From Actinomycetes bacterium (lineage in GTDB: Bacteria; Actinomycetota; Acidimicrobiia; Acidimicrobiales; Acidimicrobiaceae), in NCBI GenBank assembly GCA_021823385.1, contig JAKAOC010000066.1:1-8882 (forward strand): DNA of 8,882 bases, written 5' to 3'. The notes under the pieces are model-generated. The model ran no database searches. It was not told the DNA's origin and saw only the letters and a list, made by a program, of their open reading frames with translations. The translations under genes were made by a program, and so were the position numbers. Below, in pieces: positions 1 to 6,028 of the stretch (the first letter of the stretch is position 1; every line of letters starts with the position of its first letter).

Positions 1-52
1 CGAGAAGATAGCCGACCACATCCAGGGGACCAGGGACGCCCTGGTCTCCTGA
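1..52 (+). CDS. 3' end of a truncated rightward gene
   Basis: Frame 2 of the plus strand reads 16 codons (EKIADHIQGTRDALVS) to a TGA at 50-52. Fifteen of the 16 codons end in G or C and the second positions are rich in A and T, the pattern expected of real coding sequence in a GC-rich genome. It would lie tail to tail with the fused permease-ATPase gene, 8 nt away. The piece is too short to assign a family, and a chance open frame cannot be excluded. A perfect hairpin overlaps its last codons. Confidence 0.4.
   Translation, partial: EKIADHIQGTRDALVS
24..50. terminator. Candidate shared terminator hairpin of the mod operon
   Basis: An 8-bp perfect inverted repeat (28-35 with 39-46, loop ACG) extends to 12 bp with one mismatch (24-27 with 47-50). 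It lies just beyond the stop codon of the permease-ATPase gene. No T-run follows on either strand, so it is not a classical intrinsic terminator. It may be a U-less terminator serving both converging genes or an mRNA-stabilising hairpin. Confidence 0.4.
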
Positions 53-60
53 AGCACCTC

Positions 61-1839
61 TCAGAAGAGATAAAGGCGCTCCGTGCGAACGCTCACCTCG
101 ACGTCCGCACCCGGTTCGGGCAGGCCACCGGCGTTCCGCCACAGCCGCGCGATAACCTCCACGCCCGCCAAGTCCAGGAGCACCTCACTCAACCAGGGCG
201 TCTCGCGCACCGAGATCACCCTCGCGCGGCCAAGCCGGCGCCGCCCCACATTCGTTTCGGTGCGGCCCGGAGGACCGACCACGATGTCCGCCGAGAAGAA
301 GCAGGCCTTCCGCCCGCGCAACTCCGGGTCGAGATCGCTGCGCTCCGGCAACCGAACCAGGTTGTCCGCACCTATGATCCTGGCAACCTCCACTGACGAC
401 GGCCTCCCAAGGACGTCGCCCGCATCACCCTCCTGGAGGACTCTGCCGCCCTGGATCACCACCAGGCGGTCGGCGAGGTAGGCCGCTTCCATCACGTCGT
501 GGGTCACCACAAACAGGTAGTCCACCGCCTGTTTCACGTAGGTTTCGATAAAGCGCAGGTGCTCCGTTCTCATCTGGGCGTCAAGTGCTGATAGCGGCTC
601 GTCCAGCACGACCAGGTGTGAGTTCGCCGCCATGGCTCGGGCGAGGGCGCCCCGCTGGTATTGGCCGCCCGAAAGCGACCCCGGCATTCGCGAAGCGAAC
701 TCGGCAAGGTTCATCTGCTCGAGGAGGTCGGCGGGGGCACGTCCCTCGACTCCATAGGCGGCGGCCAGGCGCATATTCTGCGCCAGGGTCATGTGGGGGA
801 AGAGGCCGAAACGTTGGGGCACATAACCTATCGCCTCCCCGGTGATTGCTCCCACTTCTCCACTCGCGCTTGCGACGAGCCCGTCGGCGACGCTTCCGCA
901 TAGCGCGTTGAGCGTCAGCGTCTTGCCGGACCCCGACGGCCCCAGCAGGACGGTACACCCTCTGTGCGCGGTGAATTCCGCCCTCAAGGCGAACTGGCCG
1001 ACCGTCCCCTCAACCCGTATCCTCGAGCCGGATTCGGTCCGGCCCAGCCCTGCGGCCCGGGATTCGCCGCGCTTTCGCGGCACCTCCTCCAGGGTGGACA
1101 GAAGCGGGCCCGATGGCCACGAGAGGCGCGACAGCCCGAGCGCGACCAGCCCGGACAGGGCCAGCGTGGCCAGCACCGGCGCTGCGGTTGCGGCCAGTCC
1201 AGAACCTTCGAAGGCCACGTAGGTGTAGACCGGAAGCGAATATGGGCTGTACGCCACAAGGAGGACGGCGCCGAACTCACCGAAGGCGCGTAGATAGCCC
1301 AGGATTATGGACGAGCGAATGGAGCTCCAGGCCAGAGGGATGGCGACTTGGACCATCTCTGCTACCGGACCCATTCGCAGGCTTTTCGCCACTATGCCCG
1401 CCCGGTCGTCCACCCCGCCGAACGCACCGCGCGAGCCCTCGACTATGTAAGGAAGCGAGGCGAAGGACTGGGCAAGCACGATCGCGGCCAGCGTATTGAC
1501 CAACCGCCCCCCGAGCGCCCGCCCGATAGGCGACTCAGGACCGAAGGCAACCAGGAGCATCACGCCCGCCACCATCGGGGGCACGCCGAGGGGTAGGCGC
1601 AGCAGCGTGGCGAGCAAATGCGCACGGCGCGAGGAGTGGCGCTGGAGCCAATAGCCGGTCGGCACCCCCACCACGACCACCAGGACGAGCGCTATCAACG
1701 AAGCCACGACCGAGTTGAAGATCGCCTGCCAGAGATTGGCAGTGCCAGGCGGCCCGGCCCGGTGCGCACCGAAGTACACCAGAAGCGCCACGAGTGGCAG
1801 CACCATGAAGGCGCTGCCAAGGGCAACCACGGCCAACAC
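61..1839 (-). CDS. modBC: Fused molybdate/tungstate ABC permease-ATPase (ModB-ModC)
   Basis: One chain of 592 residues carries the membrane channel and the ATPase that drives oxyanion import. Residues 1-240 are a ModB-type permease with about six hydrophobic segments (about 1-24, 41-66, 77-101, 115-135, 172-198, 218-240) and an EAA-like loop near 147-170. A linker leads to the ABC domain: Walker A GPSGSGKT 300-307, Q-loop Q342, signature LSGGQ 389-393, Walker B ending in D413-E414, D-loop 417-420 and switch H447, all intact. Residues about 535-592 resemble a TOBE-type C-terminal domain, which in ModC proteins can bind molybdate. Separate ModB and ModC chains are the common arrangement; here two identical fusions would make the usual dimer. 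The GTG at 1839 has a poor ribosome binding site. The frame stays open upstream, and a CTG at 1863 follows AAGGGGGAG, adding RSRHSSF before the first helix. Molybdate versus tungstate cannot be decided. Confidence 0.93.
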   Translation of the reverse strand: MLAVVALGSAFMVLPLVALLVYFGAHRAGPPGTANLWQAIFNSVVASLIALVLVVVVGVPTGYWLQRHSSRRAHLLATLLRLPLGVPPMVAGVMLLVAFGPESPIGRALGGRLVNTLAAIVLAQSFASLPYIVEGSRGAFGGVDDRAGIVAKSLRMGPVAEMVQVAIPLAWSSIRSSIILGYLRAFGEFGAVLLVAYSPYSLPVYTYVAFEGSGLAATAAPVLATLALSGLVALGLSRLSWPSGPLLSTLEEVPRKRGESRAAGLGRTESGSRIRVEGTVGQFALRAEFTAHRGCTVLLGPSGSGKTLTLNALCGSVADGLVASASGEVGAITGEAIGYVPQRFGLFPHMTLAQNMRLAAAYGVEGRAPADLLEQMNLAEFASRMPGSLSGGQYQRGALARAMAANSHLVVLDEPLSALDAQMRTEHLRFIETYVKQAVDYLFVVTHDVMEAAYLADRLVVIQGGRVLQEGDAGDVLGRPSSVEVARIIGADNLVRLPERSDLDPELRGRKACFFSADIVVGPPGRTETNVGRRRLGRARVISVRETPWLSEVLLDLAGVEVIARLWRNAGGLPEPGADVEVSVRTERLYLF

Positions 1840-1901
1840 AAAACTGGAGTGACGCGACCGCAGCGCGCTCCCCCTTGCTTGGCGCCCTGGCGCGAAATCC
1901 C

Positions 1902-1949
1902 GTCCCGCCGGCAGCCGGGACTCACGCCTCGGGGTTCGGGCTCGGCCCG
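1902..1949 (-). promoter_or_regulatory. Intercistronic hairpins between modA and modBC
   Basis: The 113-nt gap between the binding-protein stop and the GTG of the permease-ATPase contains two inverted repeats. One has 6-bp arms at 1902-1907 and 1916-1921 with an 8-nt loop. The other has 5-bp arms CGGGC/GCCCG at 1937-1941 and 1945-1949 with loop TCG. Neither is followed by a T-run. In many ABC operons such structures protect the upstream mRNA or partly stop transcription, so that more binding protein than permease is made. That role is inferred here. Confidence 0.4.
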
Positions 1950-1952
1950 CTA

Positions 1953-2849
1953 TCAGAGCTTGAGTCCCTTGGGCATCGTGCCGGCCTTTCCGGCCACCTT
2001 CGGCGCCTCGGGACCTATGCCTCCCGCCGTGAGCAGGCCCCGTCCGGCCTTCGAGTAGAGAAAGTTCAGGAAGGCCACCGCCTGTGGAAGGTCGGGGGCC
2101 TTGGCCAGAATGGAGACGGTGAAGGAGGCGCCCAAGGGATAGCCGGTGGATACGGTCGGTATCCCGGCTTGCTTCGCCTCGTTCGAGTAGAAGAATCCAG
2201 CATCCAGCTGCCCGGTTTGCAACCTGGCAACCAGGCTTTCTTCAGGAAACACCTGGGCAGGGTTCTCTGTCGGGCCAAGTACAGCGGCTACCAGGCCGGG
2301 GTCATGAGTTGAGGCCGCGACCTCGGATAGAAGCTTCTCTACGAGCACACCCTTGGGGTCGAGGGCTGGATCCGTGCGGCCGAGCTTGAAGCCCGGCTCC
2401 TGCATCACCTTGTACCAGGGCTGTGTGCGCAACGCCTGGGCAAAATGGGAGGAGGAGTTGTAGCCGATCACCAGTGGGGCGGTGCCCAACGCCGCGTACC
2501 AGCTCTCCCAACTCCCGTTCGCGCCCCCCATCAGCCCCGAGTTGGCAGACGGCGCGGCGGAGATGAAGACGTCGAAGGAGCTGGTGCCGCTCTTGATCTG
2601 ATTGACAAGGCCCGTCGAGCCACCGGGGAGCCCGTCGAGGGTGATCCCGTCATAGCTCTTCAGAGCCGGGGCGATCTTGTTGACCATGAGCCCTACCAGA
2701 GATCCGGCATAGGCGACCTTGACGGAGCCCCCCAGGCGGGTGCTAGTCGTCGAGGCCCCTTGGGTCGCCGTTGCCGACCCCGCGGAACCGCACGCGGCCG
2801 CAAGAAGGCCGAATGAACCCAGTGCCCCGGCTGTCAGGCGTCGCCGCAT
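1953..2849 (-). CDS. modA: Molybdate/tungstate-binding lipoprotein (ModA/WtpA type)
   Basis: This 298-residue extracytoplasmic solute-binding protein captures the oxyanion and delivers it to the fused permease-ATPase downstream. The start at 2849 was chosen because GGAAGAGGAG sits just upstream and the product begins with a lipoprotein signal: MRRR, a hydrophobic stretch, then LLAAAC with the lipidated cysteine at 20. The longer open frame reaching back to 3044 would overlap the regulator gene and hide the signal. A Ser/Thr/Ala-rich linker (21-40) follows. Family features are VAYAGSL 45-51, PGGS 75-78, DVFISA 93-98 and GRTDPALDPKG 157-167; AGSL and GRTDP resemble the archaeal WtpA/ModA group more than E. 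coli ModA. FFYSNEA at 219-225 lies in the second lobe. The gene follows the regulator by 44 nt. Sulfate or another oxyanion is a less likely ligand. Confidence 0.88.
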   Translation of the reverse strand: MRRRLTAGALGSFGLLAAACGSAGSATATQGASTTSTRLGGSVKVAYAGSLVGLMVNKIAPALKSYDGITLDGLPGGSTGLVNQIKSGTSSFDVFISAAPSANSGLMGGANGSWESWYAALGTAPLVIGYNSSSHFAQALRTQPWYKVMQEPGFKLGRTDPALDPKGVLVEKLLSEVAASTHDPGLVAAVLGPTENPAQVFPEESLVARLQTGQLDAGFFYSNEAKQAGIPTVSTGYPLGASFTVSILAKAPDLPQAVAFLNFLYSKAGRGLLTAGGIGPEAPKVAGKAGTMPKGLKL

Positions 2850-2852
2850 CTT

Positions 2853-2866
2853 CTCTCCTCTTCCTC
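2853..2866 (-). promoter_or_regulatory. Ribosome binding site fixing the modA start
   Basis: Read leftward, the purine run GAGGAAGAGGAGAG lies directly upstream of the ATG at 2849. No comparable site precedes the upstream in-frame start at 3044, so this site decides the start in favour of the 298-residue lipoprotein. Confidence 0.7.
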
Positions 2867-2893
2867 GAATTTCGAGTAATCCCGCACCATGTT

Positions 2894-3892
2894 TCAGGCG
2901 GCGCCTAGGTAGTTCGGCATCAACTGCAAAAGCCTGCGCATTCGCCGCGACTGGATCTCGTCCAGCGCGTCGGCAACCCGGAAGTCGGCTTCGGACTCCC
3001 GGGTGTAGGCGAGCCAGGAGCGCTGCAGAGCCACCGGCGTGCACTCCAGGCCGAGCGCAACCGCCGTCCCGCGCATTGTCAGGGTTGCGTCATAGTCGCC
3101 GAAGCGCACCGCCGAAGCGGCCTCGAGGTGGGAGGCGAACCCTCCAGCTGCGAGTTCCACGCCCTCCCGGGATGCCCATTCGTCAGCGAGCCGACGCACA
3201 CCTGAACCCTCGACCCTGGCGGCGAATCGCACCCCCGGCGCAAATAGGTCCGGGATGGACCCGGGCGAGGCCGGATTCCCCGGCTTGGTGGCGATGCACA
3301 ACTCCCAGGCCGCCAATGGGACCGGCACTGGCCAGCCATCGGGCAGTTCCGGGGCGTCGCCCTCCGGCAGGTGGACAAGGCCCATGTGCGACCTTCCCTC
3401 GGCGAGATTCGTCAGAGAAGCGCGGTTGGGCAACGACCACCAGTAATAACTCCGGCCGAGCCGGCTCCCAAGGTGGGATACGACAAAGCCCAGAATCGGG
3501 TCGCATCCGTCGACCAGCACCGCCGGATCGCCCATGCGAGCGATCGATCCGCGCGGTCCCACGGACGCATTGGGAGCGAGAAACGAACCACCTATGTAAC
3601 CGTTCGGAAGCTCCCGCACGACCGTTTGGTTGCCAATCTCGCCATATACGCCGAGCGCCGGCTCGCGGGTGCCTTTCGCGGTCGCCCCAGCGGTCGTGGT
3701 CCCGAATAGCTGTTCCACCGCCACGCCAAGCTCGCCGGCGAGGCGGATGGCTAGACCAACGCGCGGTTGCTCCCTACCGCGTTCGATGGCAGAAAGTGCC
3801 GGCCGCGAGATGCCAACCCGTTGGCACAAATCCTCCTGGCTAAGCCCCAACCGTTTGCGGAGTTCTGCAATGCCAAACTTCGCTCCACTCAT
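2894..3892 (-). CDS. XRE-family regulator with fused periplasmic-binding-like sensor domain
   Basis: This 332-residue cytoplasmic protein probably senses molybdate/tungstate and controls the transporter genes that follow. Residues 5-63 are a Cro/C1-type helix-turn-helix (LGLSQEDLCQRVGISRPALS, then ERG). Residues about 75-330 match the PBP-like domain found in molybdate-responsive regulators: WWSLPNRASLTNLAEG 151-166 (the usual position of an S-R-A-x-L-x-L element), MGLVHLPEG 170-178, ATKPGNPASPGSIPDL 201-216, and PGVRFAARVEGSGVRRL 219-235, where the family has NRxxGSGTR. It has no signal peptide, so the domain would read the internal anion pool. It is the first gene of the operon. No Shine-Dalgarno sequence precedes the ATG, and a likely -10 lies only about 13 nt upstream, so the message may be nearly leaderless. 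Whether it represses or activates is unknown; operator position favours self-repression. The chemical ligand is inferred from the neighbours. Confidence 0.9.
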   Translation of the reverse strand: MSGAKFGIAELRKRLGLSQEDLCQRVGISRPALSAIERGREQPRVGLAIRLAGELGVAVEQLFGTTTAGATAKGTREPALGVYGEIGNQTVVRELPNGYIGGSFLAPNASVGPRGSIARMGDPAVLVDGCDPILGFVVSHLGSRLGRSYYWWSLPNRASLTNLAEGRSHMGLVHLPEGDAPELPDGWPVPVPLAAWELCIATKPGNPASPGSIPDLFAPGVRFAARVEGSGVRRLADEWASREGVELAAGGFASHLEAASAVRFGDYDATLTMRGTAVALGLECTPVALQRSWLAYTRESEADFRVADALDEIQSRRMRRLLQLMPNYLGAA

Positions 3893-3904
3893 GATGAAGA
3901 GGAT

Positions 3905-3933
3905 ACTTTACATCGATATCGCAATGTAGCTAA
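3905..3933 (-). promoter_or_regulatory. Mod operon promoter with embedded palindromic operator
   Basis: Read leftward, a -10-like TAAAGT (3910-3905) and a weak -35-like TTAGCT (3933-3928) are 17 nt apart. The spacer and both box edges hold TACAT/ATGTA arms (3909-3913 and 3924-3928) around a palindromic CGATATCG (3914-3921). The stretch is AT-rich in a GC-rich window. A protein bound here would cover the promoter of the regulator gene. The promoter boxes are only moderate matches. Confidence 0.45.
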
Positions 3934-3981
3934 ATCATTACTCAACCTATCGCCATCGATCTTGAGCGCCTCGGAGCACGA

Positions 3982-4010
3982 TCTACGGCAGCCGTGGCGC
4001 GGGGTATCAT
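3982..4010 (+). promoter_or_regulatory. Possible promoter of the DUF2079 gene
   Basis: TATCAT at 4005-4010 matches five of six bases of the -10 consensus. A poor -35 (TCTACG, 3982-3987) lies 17 nt before it. It would give a leader of about 85 nt ahead of the start at 4104. Support is base matching alone. Confidence 0.25.
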
Positions 4011-4087
4011 ATTTCCAGTCGACGGCCCACGTCCTTCCTGATCAACGCGATGGCCATTGCCAGGGCTCCCTGTCGGCACGACGGAAG

Positions 4088-4094
4088 AAGGAGG
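4088..4094 (+). promoter_or_regulatory. Ribosome binding site fixing the DUF2079 start
   Basis: AAGGAGG is a near-perfect anti-16S match, 9 nt before the ATG at 4104. It favours this start over the in-frame ATG at 4050, which would add an 18-residue Arg-rich leader containing the ribosome binding site itself. Confidence 0.8.
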
Positions 4095-4103
4095 CCCATC
4101 GGC

Positions 4104-5615
4104 ATGCAGCGTTGGTTTCGTATACTCGCGCTGCTCGCCTCCTTGGCCCAATTCGCCGCGCTGTTGATGTTTTCCATCAACCTGTTCGCGCACTTCGACC
4201 TCGGCATCGATTTCGGCATTCTCAACCAGGCAACCTCGCAGATCGCGGCTGGTCACCTGAATCCCTACAACACGCTCTACCAGCACGCCTTCTGGAGCGA
4301 CGAGTTCAACCTCCTGGCATGGCCACTCGCTTTGGTCCGGGTTGTCTTCCCGTCCCCGCTTTCTTTGCTGGTGATCCAAGATCTGGCCATCGCCGCGGGA
4401 ACCTTTGTAGTGATCGACTTCTCCATTCGTGTGGCCGAACGCGAGATCACCCGGCCTAGTACCAGGGTGGTGGCGGTCGGTTCGGTGATGCTGCTCGCCT
4501 TCGCCAATCCTTATGCCTGGGAGACCGCCGCGTTCGACGTCCATGCGCAGAGCATCGCCGCACTCGGACTGGTCGTAGCCGCAATAGGTTTTTGGGAAGG
4601 GCGCAGGTACCTGCCATGGGTCGGCCTCGGCGTCGCGCTACTGAGCGGCACCGAATCTGCACTCCTGGTAGCCGGACTCGGGGTCGGGATGGTCGTGCTT
4701 AAGCGGATGCGGCGCAAGGGCGTTGCCGTCGCGTTCGCCGGGCTCGCCTGGCTTGGCCTGGTGGTGGCGTTGAATGCCCACCAGGCAACGCCGCTTGCCG
4801 CTTCTTACGGCTACCTCGCCCACTCCTCCAACAAGTCACTAGCCGCAATCGTCGTTGGCATCGTCACCCATCCCGCGACGCCGATCAGAACCCTGATGGC
4901 GCGGGGGGCGTGGATTGCGAGAATCTTTGCCTATTCAGGGCTGCTTGGAGCGCTCTACCCGCCCGCACTTGGCGCCTCAGTCGCTGCGATCGCAGCGAAT
5001 GCGCTGCAGTTCACACCGTCGTTCATCACGCTGCAAGCCGGCTTCCAGAATTATCCGGAGACCCTCCTCTTGCTAGCAGGCTTTCCGATCGTGACAGGAT
5101 CAATCTTGGCGGCGTTTGCCCGGCGCTTGCCCCACTTTGGCAAAGCGACCCCGCCGTTTGTCGCGGCACTCTCGCTTGCCATTGGCGCCGGCGCACTGCT
5201 CTACGATGCAAGCATCCCGCCCAACTGGCTAATCATCCCGGCTCCGGCGGCGGCTGTACTCGACCGAGTTCACGCGGCGCCCTCGACCGAGGTATTCGCC
5301 GCGCCACAGGTCGTGGGGCGCTTCTCGGACCGTAAGAACGTACTGCCCATGATCTTCATCCCTGAGGCAATCCCCGTCTGTTCATCAAACATCGAGATCA
5401 TCGTGGAAGCCGGGTACGGACATACCTTCCCGTCAGGTCCCGACGTGATGCCCTTCGTGAAGAACCTGGCTCACCTTCCCCAGGCACGGCTGGTGACCGA
5501 AGGCGCAAACATCTACGTTTACGATGTGACCGGCCTCAAAAGGAACCAGGTCCTGATGGAGCCCAGCGCATCGATTGTAAAGTCCGGCCCTGCCGGGCCG
5601 GGCTGCGCGCCCTGA
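4104..5615 (+). CDS. DUF2079-family polytopic membrane protein
   Basis: This 503-residue integral membrane protein belongs to the DUF2079 family, which I recognise from the N-terminal block after the first helix: FDLGIDFGILNQ 31-42 followed by AAGHLNPYNTLY 48-59, and the later FWSDEFNLLAWPLALV 63-78. A second conserved stretch runs from FDVHAQSIAALGL 144-156 to LLSGTESALLVAGLG 179-193. Hydrophobic segments repeat through about residue 380. The last 120 residues form a polar domain with the family's end pattern (VFAAPQVVGRFSDRKNVLPM 397-416). DUF2079 proteins have no settled function. Their layout, a charged loop after the first helix and many helices, resembles GT-C glycosyltransferases, so transfer of a lipid-linked sugar is possible but inferred. 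The gene stands alone, divergent from the mod operon and convergent with the phosphate transporter. A role in molybdate uptake is not indicated. Confidence 0.85.
   Translation: MQRWFRILALLASLAQFAALLMFSINLFAHFDLGIDFGILNQATSQIAAGHLNPYNTLYQHAFWSDEFNLLAWPLALVRVVFPSPLSLLVIQDLAIAAGTFVVIDFSIRVAEREITRPSTRVVAVGSVMLLAFANPYAWETAAFDVHAQSIAALGLVVAAIGFWEGRRYLPWVGLGVALLSGTESALLVAGLGVGMVVLKRMRRKGVAVAFAGLAWLGLVVALNAHQATPLAASYGYLAHSSNKSLAAIVVGIVTHPATPIRTLMARGAWIARIFAYSGLLGALYPPALGASVAAIAANALQFTPSFITLQAGFQNYPETLLLLAGFPIVTGSILAAFARRLPHFGKATPPFVAALSLAIGAGALLYDASIPPNWLIIPAPAAAVLDRVHAAPSTEVFAAPQVVGRFSDRKNVLPMIFIPEAIPVCSSNIEIIVEAGYGHTFPSGPDVMPFVKNLAHLPQARLVTEGANIYVYDVTGLKRNQVLMEPSASIVKSGPAGPGCAP
5584..5601 (+). terminator. 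Hairpin overlapping the end of the DUF2079 gene
   Basis: CCGGCCC (5584-5590) and GGGCCGG (5595-5601) form a 7-bp GC-only stem with loop TGCC, a few codons before the stop. There is no T-run after it, so termination here is uncertain. Confidence 0.3.
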
Positions 5616-6028
5616 GGGTTCAGCGCTGCGGGTTGGGGGCGACTCCTGCGATCAGTCATCAAAACCCGAACGAACGGCAGCGATCACGCGCCGAAATAGT
5701 CGTTTGCATTCAACGGGCGATCCAAGCCGTTTCCGTGACCATAGAGTGCACTGGCCCGACCTGCCCCGAAGGTGTAGCGCCGCGCCCTCACCTGCGCTCG
5801 CGTCAACGAGGGTCCAATCGTGAGCCTCTTCCGTCGGAAGTGAGACCGGCAACCGGGCGCGCCGTGCAGCGGCGGCTAATCGGATCCGCTCGGCGCAAAG
5901 CCTCAAACCTCTGCGTGCCAGCCGAGGTTCGGGGCCCGCCACTCCGACGTCGGCCAACAGAATCCGGCCGGACCGCAATCTCCGGCAAGATAGTTCCTCG
6001 GCTGGTGGCCGCGAAGCCTATTCTCCGG
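5616..6028. other. Intergenic region between converging genes
   Basis: About 413 bp lie between the stops of the DUF2079 gene and the transporter. Open frames exist on both strands (143 codons at 5633-6064 plus, 108 codons at 5652-5978 minus), but they lack ribosome binding sites, are Arg-rich and match no family I know. Two 10-bp palindromes occur close together, CCGACGTCGG at 5944-5953 and TCCGGCCGGA at 5963-5972, about 60-85 bp past the transporter stop. They could belong to its 3' end. Nothing else is recognised. Confidence 0.5.

Noticed and set aside
2850..3044. Upstream extension of the binding protein to a start at 3044
   Set aside because: It overlaps the regulator gene, has no good ribosome site, and buries the lipoprotein signal that begins at 2849.
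2719..3843. 374-codon rightward open frame opposite the regulator
   Set aside because: Rich in Arg, Pro and Ser, with no domain. It mirrors a well-supported gene on the other strand, a usual artefact in GC-rich DNA.
3942..4544. 200-codon leftward frame opposite the DUF2079 gene
   Set aside because: It is the antisense shadow of a clear membrane protein gene and spans that gene's own start region.
5652..5978. 108-codon leftward frame ending in SGFDD, like the end of the 8064-8741 protein
   Set aside because: The shared ending is five residues only. The DNA around it does not align, codon bias near the end is poor, and the TTG start lacks a properly spaced ribosome site.
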